DNA of 11,928 nucleotides from Christensenella sp. UBA1385 (GCA_002305755.1 DBQV01000023.1:1-11928), one strand, 5' to 3'; shown: positions 1 to 6,923, counted from the stretch's first letter. A program made the numbers and translations. Notes: a model not told the origin generated them from the sequence alone.

Positions 1-747
1 CGCGCCCGAGCACTTGGCCGCCAGCACAAACTCCTGCTCCTTGATCGACAGCACCTGGCCGCGCACCTGGCGCGCCATGCCCACCCAGTAGAGCAGGCCG
101 AACACCAGGAAGATCGAGATCATGCCCGCGCCCAGCCTGAGCACCAGATCGCTCTTGGAGGTGGACACGATATTCTTGATGGCTACGGACAGCAGGATCA
201 CGATCAGCACATCGGGCAGGGAATAGATGATGTCCACGATGCGCATCATGATCATGTCCGTTCGACCGCCCAGATAGCCCGAGACGGAGCCGTAGAGGAT
301 GCCGATGATCACCACGATCACCGAGGCGATCAGGCCCACCAGCAGCGAGATGCGGGTGCCGTAGATCACGCGGATGGCATAATCGCGCCCCAGATGGTCG
401 GTGCCCATGATGTGGGGAAACAGCTTCTCGCCCTGCGCGATGCGCGCCTGCTCCCGTTTGGAAAATTCAAAGGGCTGCATGTACTGGGCCGTCACGTCCT
501 GCTGAGTGTAGGTGTAGGGGTAGAAGATCGGCACGATGAAGGCCACCAGCCCGATGGCGATAATGATGAAAAAGCAGGTCATCGCCAGCTTGTTGCGCCA
601 CAGCCTGCGCATCGCGTCGCGCAGAAAGGAAACGCCGGGCTTATCCACCAGCTGCTGCTGTCTTTCCTCTTCGCTGGCGGGCTTGAAGGCGTCAGGGGGA
701 AGCTGGAAGCTGATCAGGTGTTTGCGTGGTGCGGTTTCTTGTGTCAC
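1..747 (-). CDS. Peptide/nickel-type ABC transporter permease, OppC/DppC-like (3' end cut off by window)
   Basis: Inner-membrane permease subunit of an oligopeptide-type ABC importer; it pairs with the OppB-like protein encoded just upstream. The visible 249 residues show a cytoplasmic N-terminal tail with a basic stretch at about 43-54, a first membrane segment at about 55-75, the family signature GTDHLGRDY at 115-123 before the second membrane segment, further hydrophobic segments at about 134-156 and 176-192, another at about 208-223, and the start of the EAA loop (EFVLAAKCSGA, 239-249) that docks on the ATPase. The frame runs off the window at base 1, so the last membrane segments are missing. 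Start choice: GTG at 747 sits 8 bases after GAGG. Another GTG at 753 shares a base with the oppB stop but is only 2 bases from GAGG. The overlap implies translational coupling. Family is clear; substrate cannot be told. Confidence 0.93.
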   Translation of the reverse strand, partial: MTQETAPRKHLISFQLPPDAFKPASEEERQQQLVDKPGVSFLRDAMRRLWRNKLAMTCFFIIIAIGLVAFIVPIFYPYTYTQQDVTAQYMQPFEFSKREQARIAQGEKLFPHIMGTDHLGRDYAIRVIYGTRISLLVGLIASVIVVIIGILYGSVSGYLGGRTDMIMMRIVDIIYSLPDVLIVILLSVAIKNIVSTSKSDLVLRLGAGMISIFLVFGLLYWVGMARQVRGQVLSIKEQEFVLAAKCSGA

Positions 748-752
748 TTGCA

Positions 753-1679
753 CTACCTCAGATCGATCCTGGGATCGAGTATTTTATAGGCGACGTCGCT
801 CAGCAGGTTCATGGTGACGATCAGCACCGCCAGAAAGATGGTGACGCCCATGATCATCATGTAGTCCGTGCGCATCATGGAGTTGACGAACAGCCTTCCC
901 AGGCCCGGCACGGCGAAGATGTTCTCCACCACCATGCTGCCGGTCAGGATATAGGCCATCATCGGCCCCGCATAGGTGACCACCGGCCCCAGCGCGTTCT
1001 TGAGCGCGTGCTTGAAGATGATCCTCGTGTGCCGCAGGCCCTTGGCCCGCGCGGTACGGATATAGTCCTGCCCCAGCACGTCCAGCATGGCGCTGCGCTC
1101 AAGCCTGGTGGTATAGGCAAGCGGGTAGAGCGCCAGCGAAATCGTGGGCAGCACCAGGCCGCCCGGAATCGATCCCATGGTGGGGAACCACTTGAGACGC
1201 AGCGCGAAGATCAGCAGCAGCAGCGTAGCGATCACGAAGGAAGGCATGGAGACCAGCGCCGTGGTGACCACCTGGATCACCTTGTCGGGCCACCTGCCGC
1301 GCGTCAGGGCGGCGATCGCCCCAAAGACCACGCCCAGCGTCAGCGCGGTCACGGCGGCCATCAGGCCCACACGCGCCGAGTAGGCAAAGCTGTCTGAGAT
1401 CAGCTCCTGCACCGTCTTGCCGACCCAGGCGGTGGACAGACCGAAATCAAAGTGGATGATGTTTTTCAGATAATTGAAAAACTGCACGGGCACGGGCTTG
1501 TCAAAGCCGTATTTGGCCTCCAGCGCCTTGATCGTCGCGTTGGTCAGCGCCTTTTCGGATGAAAAGGGGCTGGCCGGTATCGCGTGCATAATGAAGAAGG
1601 TGATGGCCACCACTAAAAAAACGGTGAGCACCGCCATCCCCAGCCGCTTGAGCAGATAAACCCAAAACCTTGACGACAT
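753..1679 (-). CDS. Peptide/nickel-type ABC transporter permease, OppB/DppB-like
   Basis: First permease subunit of an oligopeptide-type ABC importer in the cell membrane. The 308-residue length is normal for the family. A membrane segment lies at about 11-31, followed by the extracytoplasmic region with the typical YGFDKPVPVQ (57-66) and FDFGLS (77-82) pieces. Further membrane segments lie near 101-125, 138-160, 175-190, 235-252 and 275-296. The EAA loop that contacts the ATPase is DYIRTARAKGL (205-215). The C terminus (LDPRIDL) is typical. The ATG at 1679 follows GGGAGG with about 6 bases between. It is the first gene of an operon reading towards position 1, with two promoters upstream, and its stop touches the start of the oppC-like gene. 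Binding protein and ATPases are not in view and are probably beyond position 1. Dipeptide, oligopeptide or glycopeptide substrates are all possible. Confidence 0.95.
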   Translation of the reverse strand: MSSRFWVYLLKRLGMAVLTVFLVVAITFFIMHAIPASPFSSEKALTNATIKALEAKYGFDKPVPVQFFNYLKNIIHFDFGLSTAWVGKTVQELISDSFAYSARVGLMAAVTALTLGVVFGAIAALTRGRWPDKVIQVVTTALVSMPSFVIATLLLLIFALRLKWFPTMGSIPGGLVLPTISLALYPLAYTTRLERSAMLDVLGQDYIRTARAKGLRHTRIIFKHALKNALGPVVTYAGPMMAYILTGSMVVENIFAVPGLGRLFVNSMMRTDYMMIMGVTIFLAVLIVTMNLLSDVAYKILDPRIDLR

Positions 1680-1711
1680 GCCCGTCCTCCCTGATTGTTC
1701 CGGATTGCATT

Positions 1712-1739
1712 ATTATATTCACATTTCCTGCACTGTCAA
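1712..1739 (-). promoter_or_regulatory. Promoter proximal to the opp-type operon
   Basis: On the minus strand TTGACA (1739-1734) is followed 16 bases later by TATAAT (1717-1712). Both hexamers match the sigma-A consensus exactly. The expected start near 1705 leaves a leader of about 25 bases carrying the GGGAGG site of the oppB-like gene. Confidence 0.82.
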
Positions 1740-1806
1740 TGAAAGCAGGCGTTCTTCCTTATATCTTCTGCACCTTTTCTGTATAATTCCTGCATTTCCA
1801 CAGAGC

Positions 1807-1835
1807 ATTATACAATATGGCGTCAAACTTGACAA
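1807..1835 (-). promoter_or_regulatory. Promoter distal to the opp-type operon
   Basis: On the minus strand TTGTCA (1835-1830) and TATAAT (1812-1807) are separated by 17 bases, the optimal spacing. It lies about 95 bases upstream of the proximal promoter and reads the same way, so the transporter operon appears to have two tandem starts. A short palindrome (1822-1833) lies in its -35/spacer region. Confidence 0.7.
1822..1833. promoter_or_regulatory. Short palindrome at the distal opp promoter, possible operator
   Basis: GTCAA and TTGAC flank an AC spacer, giving a 5-2-5 inverted repeat that overlaps the 3' part of the -35 hexamer and the spacer of the distal promoter. The position suits a repressor site, but the palindrome is short and could be chance. 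Confidence 0.25.
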
Positions 1836-1851
1836 TATCAACAAACAACAA

Positions 1852-1880
1852 TCCCGCCGGGCAGTTTCCAGCCGGCGGGA
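1852..1880 (-). terminator. Rho-independent terminator after the fucosidase gene
   Basis: A perfect 9-bp GC-rich stem (TCCCGCCGG with CCGGCGGGA) with an 11-base loop is followed on the minus strand by a T-rich stretch (ATTGTTGTTTGTTG). It lies about 130 bases after the fucosidase stop and upstream of both opp promoters. It should therefore separate the two transcription units. The rest of the gap between 1881 and 2007 shows no gene. Confidence 0.75.
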
Positions 1881-2007
1881 CGATGGAAAATCATTGGTCA
1901 TACGGCCTGATCAGGTCTTTCAGGAAGGGCGCGGCGCTTTGCACATGGCCATGCCGCAAACAAATATTGATTCCAAAAAGATCAGGGACGGGCCGTGCAG
2001 GCAGGCA

Positions 2008-3321
2008 TCATTCCTCCCCTTTCAGTCTGATCTCCAGCACGATGTCGTCATAATCGGTCCAGGAGCGGCTGAGGCCGCGCACAGAGTCCAGCGAGACAAA
2101 GGGGATGTCGCCATACGCGCCGGTATTCCAGCTGTCGCCGCAGAGCACCTCGCTGCCGTCGCTGAGCAGGCGCACACTGCCGACCTGGCTCTTTCTGAGG
2201 CCAGTTAAGGCCAGCGGCCCGATGGGGGCTTCCAGCACATGAGCGTAGAGCCTGCCGCCGTTTCTGGTATACCTTCCCCACTCGGGCTTGGGCAGCTCCG
2301 CGTAGCCGCAGCCGCGAATGCTGCGCGCGTTTTTCTCCATCCAGCGGCCGATTCCCTCAAGAACGCGGCAGCTCTCCTCGGGGAAGCGGCCTTCCGCGTC
2401 CGGCCCCACGTTGAGTATCATATTTCCGCCCTTGCTGACGCATTCGGTCAGCTTGCGCACCAGCAGCGAGGCCGGCTTATAATCACGGTCCGCGGCGCAG
2501 TAGCCCCAGTTGTTGTTCATGGTGACGCACAGCTCCCAGGGCACGGGCCGCCCCAGCGCGTCGCGTATGCCCTCGGGCGGTATGATCTGCTCCGGGCTGG
2601 CGAAATCCCCCGCAAAGTAGGCGGGGGTCTCGCTCACGATGCTGCCGAAGCCCTCCCCGCTGGCCTCCAGCCGGTTGTCGATGATCACGTCCGGCTGATG
2701 GCGGCGCACCAGATCGATCAGCTCCGTAGCCTTCCACGCCTCGCCGCGCAGGCTGTCATAGGAGAAGTCGAACCACAGGATGTCCAGCTGTCCGTAGCCG
2801 GTCACCAGCTCCTCCACCTGCCCGTGCAGATAGGCAAGGTAACGGTCAAAATTGATCTTCTCCTTCTCAAAGGCCGGGTTGCCGCGCATGGGATGGTAGG
2901 GATCGGCGTACTTGGGGTAGTCCGGGTGATGCCAGTCCAGCAGCGAATAATAGAGCCCCACCCTGATCCCTTCCGCCCGCATGGCCTCCGCGAACTCGCG
3001 CACCAGGTCGCGCCCGCAGGGCGTGTTGGTGCTCTTATAGTCGGTCAGCTTGGAATCAAACAGGCAGAACCCGTCATGGTGCTTGGCCGTCATCACGGCG
3101 TATTCCATGCCCGCCGCCCTGGCGCGGCGCGCCCAGTCCCTTGGGTCAAAGGCGCCGGGGTCAAACTCGCGGAAATACCGCTCGTATTCCTCTACGCCGA
3201 TCCTTTCACGGCTCCTCACCCATTCTCCCCGCGCCGGGATAGCGTAGAGCCCCCAGTGCACGAACAGGCCGAACCGGGCCTGCTGAAACCACGCGGTGCG
3301 CTTCGCCCGCTCCTCCATCAT
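2008..3321 (-). CDS. Alpha-L-fucosidase, glycoside hydrolase family 29
   Basis: Retaining glycosidase that removes alpha-linked L-fucose from glycans. The 437-residue protein has the family's barrel motifs in order: WFQQARFGLFVHWGLYA (11-27), AKHHDGFCLFDSK (79-91), GLYYSLLDWHHPDY (122-135) and LWFD (182-185). Asp185 is the expected nucleophile by comparison with GH29 enzymes. KGGNMILNVGPDAEG (297-311) and the GRWMEKNARSI helix are also typical. The C-terminal part from about 340 is a small beta-type domain. There is no signal peptide, so it should act in the cytoplasm on imported sugars. Start chosen at ATG 3321 because AAAGGAG stands 6 bases upstream; the frame is open further (to 3411) but that part runs through a terminator hairpin. 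ATG 3318 is an alternative. A 5-bp hairpin (3336-3349) lies just before the ribosome site. No clear own promoter was found. The neighbouring transporter fits glycan or glycopeptide use. Confidence 0.93.
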   Translation of the reverse strand: MMEERAKRTAWFQQARFGLFVHWGLYAIPARGEWVRSRERIGVEEYERYFREFDPGAFDPRDWARRARAAGMEYAVMTAKHHDGFCLFDSKLTDYKSTNTPCGRDLVREFAEAMRAEGIRVGLYYSLLDWHHPDYPKYADPYHPMRGNPAFEKEKINFDRYLAYLHGQVEELVTGYGQLDILWFDFSYDSLRGEAWKATELIDLVRRHQPDVIIDNRLEASGEGFGSIVSETPAYFAGDFASPEQIIPPEGIRDALGRPVPWELCVTMNNNWGYCAADRDYKPASLLVRKLTECVSKGGNMILNVGPDAEGRFPEESCRVLEGIGRWMEKNARSIRGCGYAELPKPEWGRYTRNGGRLYAHVLEAPIGPLALTGLRKSQVGSVRLLSDGSEVLCGDSWNTGAYGDIPFVSLDSVRGLSRSWTDYDDIVLEIRLKGEE

Positions 3322-3363
3322 CGCCAGCTCCTTTCGTCGCGGATGCGACCTGATTTTATTCAA

Positions 3364-3397
3364 ATCCCGCCCGCCTGAAAAACAGGCCGGGCGGGAT
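3364..3397 (-). terminator. Rho-independent terminator after the UPF0371 gene
   Basis: A long stem (3364-3377 with 3383-3397, one bulged base) closes a five-base loop that reads TTTTT on the minus strand. It is followed there by TTTGAATAAAAT. It begins 11 bases after the UPF0371 stop. The tail is only moderately T-rich, so some readthrough into the fucosidase gene, which has no obvious promoter of its own, is plausible. Confidence 0.7.
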
Positions 3398-3407
3398 CGA
3401 CTCAGGA

Positions 3408-4889
3408 TCACTTATGATACAGTTTCCTCGTCTGGTACTTGGGCTCGCTGGTCAGGTTCACACCCAGGCGCTTGAAGATATTTTCATCCACGTGCGACAG
3501 GATCACGCTGGTGTGCACCTCGCACCCCTTCAGCCGGGGCAGCTGGCTGAGCGCCAGCGCGGCCGTCTCGCTGCCCGCCGCCGTGATGGACAGCGCCACC
3601 AGGATCTCATCGGAGTGCAGGCGCGGGTTATGGTTGCCCAGATAGTCCAGCTTCAGGCTCTGCACGGGGCCGATCACTTCCGGCGGGATCAGCTTCACTT
3701 CCTTGGGAATACCGGCCAGCTTTTTGAGCGAGTTGAGGATCAGCGCGGCTGACGCGCCAAGCAGGCTCGAGGTCTTGGCGGTGACGATCTGCCCATCCTC
3801 CAGCTTGATCGCGGCGGCGGGCGCGCCGGTCTGCTCCGCGCGCTTTCTGACGGCGGCCACCACGGGACGCTCATCCTCGGTCAGGTTCAGCTTCTGCATC
3901 AACAGGCGCTGTTTGTCCACCGTTTCCTCGGTCACGTGCCCCTTCCTCGCGTCGCACAGGGCCGTGAAATAGCGGCGGATGATCTCCTGCCGGGCCGCCT
4001 CCTGCACCACGGCATCGTCGCTGATGCAGTAGCCGGCCATATTGACGCCCATGTCCGTGGGCGATTTATAGGGGCTTTCTCCCCAGATCTTCATAAAGAT
4101 GGCGTTGAGCACGGGGAAAATCTCGATATCGCGGTTGTAGTTGACCGTGCTCTGCCCGTAGGCCTCCAGATGGAAGGGATCGATCATGTTCACGTCGTCC
4201 AGGTCCACCGTGGCGGCCTCATAGGCGATGTTGACCGGATGGTTCAGCGGCAGGTTCCAGATGGGGAAAGTTTCAAACTTGGCGTAGCCAGCCTGCACGC
4301 CGCGCTGATGCTCCTGATAAAGCTGGGAGAGGCAGACGGCCATCTTGCCCGAGCCGGGGCCGGGCGCCGTGACCACCACGAGCGGCCGCTCGGTCTGCAC
4401 AAACTCGTTCCTGCCGTAGCCCTTGTCGGACACGATCAGGTTGACGTCGCCCGGATAGTTGGCGATGGGATAATGCACCACGGCCGGCACGCCCAGGGTG
4501 CGCAGCCTGCGGCGGAACTTGGCCGCATGGGGCTGAGACTTGTACTGCGTGATCACAACGGAGCACTTGTCCAGCCCGCACTCGGAGAAGGCATCGATCA
4601 GGCGCAGCACATCGGCGTCATAGGTGATGCCCAGATCGCCCCTCACCTTGTTCTTCTCGATGTCATCGGCGTTGATCGCCACGATCATCTCCACCTGGTC
4701 CTTCAGCTCCAGCAGCATGGCGATCTTACTGTCGGGGCGGAAACCCGGCAGCACGCGCGCCGCGTGGTAATCGTCAAACAGCTTGCCGCCAAACTCCAGG
4801 TACAGCTTGCCCCCGAAATCCTTGATGCGCTGCCTGATATGCTCCGACTGCATGCGCGTATACTTCTGGTGATCAAACCCGACCTTCAT
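3408..4889 (-). CDS. UPF0371 / DUF1846 family protein of unknown function
   Basis: A 493-residue cytoplasmic protein that I recognise as the UPF0371 (DUF1846) family, widespread in Firmicutes and of unknown function. Family-typical stretches are GGKLYLEFGGKL (26-37), DYHAARVLPGF (40-50), RGDLGITYD (83-91), VVVTAPGPGSGKM (171-183), AKFETFPIWNLPL (203-215), DDVNMIDPFHL (231-241) and VNYNRDIEIFPV (249-260). The APGPGSGK loop resembles a phosphate-binding loop but is not a strict Walker A motif: the first Gly is shifted and Met follows the Lys. The start is ATG 4889, after GGGGAGG at 6-7 bases, where family proteins begin (MK.FD...KY). The frame stays open to 5060, but that extension covers the promoter and leader hairpin. 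It is transcribed alone, with a terminator behind it, and divergently from the NifU-like/GGGtGRT operon. Family identification is firm; function is not known to me. Confidence 0.92.
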   Translation of the reverse strand: MKVGFDHQKYTRMQSEHIRQRIKDFGGKLYLEFGGKLFDDYHAARVLPGFRPDSKIAMLLELKDQVEMIVAINADDIEKNKVRGDLGITYDADVLRLIDAFSECGLDKCSVVITQYKSQPHAAKFRRRLRTLGVPAVVHYPIANYPGDVNLIVSDKGYGRNEFVQTERPLVVVTAPGPGSGKMAVCLSQLYQEHQRGVQAGYAKFETFPIWNLPLNHPVNIAYEAATVDLDDVNMIDPFHLEAYGQSTVNYNRDIEIFPVLNAIFMKIWGESPYKSPTDMGVNMAGYCISDDAVVQEAARQEIIRRYFTALCDARKGHVTEETVDKQRLLMQKLNLTEDERPVVAAVRKRAEQTGAPAAAIKLEDGQIVTAKTSSLLGASAALILNSLKKLAGIPKEVKLIPPEVIGPVQSLKLDYLGNHNPRLHSDEILVALSITAAGSETAALALSQLPRLKGCEVHTSVILSHVDENIFKRLGVNLTSEPKYQTRKLYHK

Positions 4890-4920
4890 GCCTGCCCTCC
4901 CCTGTAGCGTCAACCGCGCC

Positions 4921-4946
4921 GATGGCGATGGGGTTCCATCGCCATC
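4921..4946 (-). promoter_or_regulatory. Perfect 11-bp stem-loop in the UPF0371 leader
   Basis: GATGGCGATGG and CCATCGCCATC form a perfect 11-bp stem with a four-base loop. It lies between the predicted promoter (4961-4989) and the ribosome site of the UPF0371 gene, about 31 bases before the ATG. There is no T-tract after it on either strand, so it is not an ordinary terminator. It could be an mRNA-stabilising hairpin, a protein-binding RNA element or a DNA operator. No known riboswitch class was recognised. Confidence 0.5.
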
Positions 4947-4960
4947 CAAAACACCCGTAT

Positions 4961-4989
4961 ATTCTACATAAGCCATGGCCTGCGCGCAA
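4961..4989 (-). promoter_or_regulatory. Candidate promoter of the UPF0371 gene
   Basis: On the minus strand TTGCGC (4989-4984) and TAGAAT (4966-4961) are 17 bases apart. The -10 is good and the -35 keeps only TTG, so this is a moderate match. The start would fall near 4954, giving a leader of about 65 bases that contains the 11-bp hairpin. The stretch from 4990 to 5130, between the divergent promoters, shows no gene or other clear element. Confidence 0.5.
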
Positions 4990-5131
4990 GGCGGAGAATG
5001 AGAATTCATCCAAACAGCTGCGCTTGAATGCGTCCTGCTGTGCAAAGACCGGGCCGTCAAAATTTCTTACCTTATGCGCCGTACGTTCTTTTGAGCGCAC
5101 AGGGCCACATAGCCAATTATTTCACCATCCC

Positions 5132-5160
5132 TTTTCCCTTCCGCGTTTTGATGCTATACT
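5132..5160 (+). promoter_or_regulatory. Extended -10 promoter of the NifU-like/GGGtGRT operon
   Basis: TGCTATACT (5152-5160) is an extended -10 element. The -35 position 17 bases upstream (TTTTCC, 5132-5137) is weak, as is common with extended -10 promoters. The predicted start near 5167 supports translation from ATG 5204 instead of the in-frame TTG at 5171, which would be almost leaderless. Confidence 0.62.
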
Positions 5161-5203
5161 GTGCAGGTGATTGAAAAATCAACAAGAGGAGGAACACACG
5201 CAA

Positions 5204-5896
5204 ATGCAATACTCCAAGGAAGTGGAAGAAATGGTATGCGTGAAGCAGGGCTGTAACCACGGCCCCGCGCCCATCCCCGAAGAGGGCAAGTGGGTGCAGT
5301 CACGCGAGATCAAGGACATTTCGGGCCTCACCCACGGCGTGGGCTGGTGCGCGCCGCAGCAGGGCGCCTGCAAGCTGACGCTGAACGTGAAGGAAGGCGT
5401 GATTCAGGAGGCGCTGGTGGAGACCATCGGCTGCTCGGGCATGACGCACTCCGCCGCCATGGCCGCCGAGATACTGCCCGGCAAGACCGTGCTGGAGGCC
5501 ATGAACACCGACCTTGTCTGCGACGCCATCAACACCGCTATGCGCGAGCTGTTCCTGCAGATTGCCTACGGCCGCACGCAGAGCGCCTTCTCCGATGACG
5601 GGCTTCAGATCGGCGCCGGCCTGGAGGATCTGGGCAAAGGCCTGCGCAGCCAGATCGGCACCATGTACGGCACCCTGAAAAAGGGCCCCAGATACCTTGA
5701 AATGGCCGAGGGCTATGTGATGAAGATCGCCCTGGATGAAAACGACGAGATCTGCGGCTATCAGTTCTGCCACATCGGCAAGATGATGGAAGCCATCCGC
5801 AAGGGCGTTGACCCCAGGGAAGCCTATGAGAAGAACGTGGGCAGCTACGGCCGCTTTGCGAACGCCGCCAAGTATGTTGACCCGCGCCGCGAATAA
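5204..5896 (+). CDS. NifU/IscU-like iron-sulfur cluster scaffold protein (GGGtGRT partner)
   Basis: A 230-residue cytoplasmic protein with a NifU N-terminal/IscU-like fold, of the type encoded beside GGGtGRT proteins. Residues lined up by eye with the three IscU ligand cysteines are Cys49 or Cys56 (GWCAPQQGACKL), Cys77 (IGCSGMTHSAAMAAE) and Cys189 followed by His190 (QFCHIGKMMEAI). Two further cysteines near the N terminus (Cys12, Cys17, in VCVKQGCNHG) are not part of classical IscU. The protein is also well above the roughly 130 residues of IscU, with a long insert (about 115-180) between the second and third ligand regions. ATG 5204 lies 11 bases after AGAGGAGG. The GGGtGRT gene follows after 15 bases, so the two are surely co-transcribed. 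Family context suggests Fe-S cluster or metal handling, but a scaffold role here is inferred and no cysteine desulfurase gene is in the window. Confidence 0.85.
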   Translation: MQYSKEVEEMVCVKQGCNHGPAPIPEEGKWVQSREIKDISGLTHGVGWCAPQQGACKLTLNVKEGVIQEALVETIGCSGMTHSAAMAAEILPGKTVLEAMNTDLVCDAINTAMRELFLQIAYGRTQSAFSDDGLQIGAGLEDLGKGLRSQIGTMYGTLKKGPRYLEMAEGYVMKIALDENDEICGYQFCHIGKMMEAIRKGVDPREAYEKNVGSYGRFANAAKYVDPRRE

Positions 5897-5911
5897 GGGG
5901 AGGAGATAGAC

Positions 5912-6910
5912 ATGCCCAAGTTTGAAGGATACGAGCGCCGCATCGCTCAAATCGAAAAAGTTTTGGCGGAAAACGGATTTTCCTCTCTGGAAGAAGTGCG
6001 CGATCTGCTGCTCTCCAAGGGGATCGACGTGGAGAAGATCGTGCGGGGCATTCAGCCCATCGCTTTTGAAAACGCCGTCTGGGCCTACACGCTGGGCGCG
6101 GGCCTGGCCGTGAAGCGCGGCATCACCGGTGCCGCGGAGGCCGCCCGCGCCATCGGCGACGGCCTGCAGGCCTTCTGCATCCCCGGTTCGGTAGCCGATC
6201 AGCGCGACGTGGGTCACGGCCACGGCAACCTCGGCGCCATGCTGCTCAACGAGGAGACCGACTGCTTCGCCTTCCTCGCCGGCCATGAATCCTTCGCCGC
6301 CGCGGAGGGCGCCATCGGCATCGCCAACACCGCCAACAAGGTGCGCAAAAAGCCCCTGCGCGTCATCCTGAACGGCCTCGGCAAGGATGCGGCCTACATC
6401 ATTAGCCGCATCAACGGCTTCACCTCGGTGGAGACGCAGTACGATTACTATACGGGCGAGCTGAAGATCGTGCGCGAGAAGGCCTTCTCCGACGGCGAGC
6501 GCGCCAAGGTGCGCTGCTACGGCTGCGACGATGTCAACGAGGGCGTCGCCGTGATGCGCCATGAAAAGGTGGATGTTTCCATCACCGGCAACTCCACCAA
6601 CCCCACGCGCTTCCAGCACCCGGTGGCCGGCACCTATAAGAAGTGGGCCATCGAAAACGGCAAAAAGTACTTCTCTGTGGCCTCCGGCGGCGGCACCGGC
6701 CGCACCCTGCACCCGGACAACATGGCCGCCGGTCCCGCCAGCTATGGCATGACTGACACCATGGGCCGCATGCACTCGGACGCGCAGTTCGCCGGCTCCT
6801 CCTCCGTGCCCGCCCACGTGGAAATGATGGGCCTGATCGGCATGGGCAACAACCCCATGGTCGGCGCTACCGTGGCCGTCGCCGTGGCTGTGGAAATGGC
6901 CAGCAGGTAA
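5912..6910 (+). CDS. GGGtGRT protein, conserved family of unknown function
   Basis: A 332-residue protein carrying the family's naming motif, GGGTGRT, at 259-265 (in SVASGGGTGRTLHPDNMAAGP). Other glycine- or cysteine-rich stretches that look functional are VGHGHGNLGAMLLNEETDCF (100-119), FLAGHESFAAAEGAIG (121-136), RCYGCDDVNEG (201-211) and ITGNSTNPTRFQHPVAGTY (224-242). The C terminus is a glycine- and alanine-rich hydrophobic stretch (303-332, MGLIGMGNNPMVGATVAVAVAV) that may pack inside the fold or against a membrane. The ATG follows GGGGAGGAG by 6 bases and lies 15 bases after the NifU-like gene. The constant pairing with an IscU-like protein suggests a metal- or Fe-S-dependent enzyme or chaperone, but I know of no established reaction. 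The family call is firm because of the exact motif and partner. Confidence 0.92.
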   Translation: MPKFEGYERRIAQIEKVLAENGFSSLEEVRDLLLSKGIDVEKIVRGIQPIAFENAVWAYTLGAGLAVKRGITGAAEAARAIGDGLQAFCIPGSVADQRDVGHGHGNLGAMLLNEETDCFAFLAGHESFAAAEGAIGIANTANKVRKKPLRVILNGLGKDAAYIISRINGFTSVETQYDYYTGELKIVREKAFSDGERAKVRCYGCDDVNEGVAVMRHEKVDVSITGNSTNPTRFQHPVAGTYKKWAIENGKKYFSVASGGGTGRTLHPDNMAAGPASYGMTDTMGRMHSDAQFAGSSSVPAHVEMMGLIGMGNNPMVGATVAVAVAVEMASR

Positions 6911-6923
6911 GACACAGATTTTA

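Noticed and set aside
175..182. Walker A motif or ATPase in the UPF0371 protein (values are residue numbers, APGPGSGK)
   Set aside because: The glycine spacing is wrong and Ser/Thr after Lys is replaced by Met, so an ATPase call would go too far.
3322..3411. N-terminal extension of the fucosidase frame up to 3411
   Set aside because: It would translate through a terminator hairpin, and the ATG at 3321 has AAAGGAG at the right distance.
2239..4907. Plus-strand open frames of 379 and 323 codons (2239-3378, 3936-4907)
   Set aside because: They lie antisense to the fucosidase and UPF0371 genes and show no recognisable domain.
4890..5060. N-terminal extension of the UPF0371 frame up to 5060
   Set aside because: Family proteins begin at the ATG at 4889, which has an excellent ribosome site; the extension covers a promoter and a hairpin.
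5171..5203. TTG start at 5171 for the NifU-like protein
   Set aside because: It is only a few bases after the predicted transcription start and the ribosome site AGAGGAGG lies inside it; ATG 5204 fits better.
5300..6817. A 505-codon open frame on the minus strand opposite the NifU-like and GGGtGRT genes
   Set aside because: It is antisense to two well-supported genes, has no ribosome site of note and its protein is the Ala/Gly/His/Val-rich kind expected from GC-rich third-position bias.
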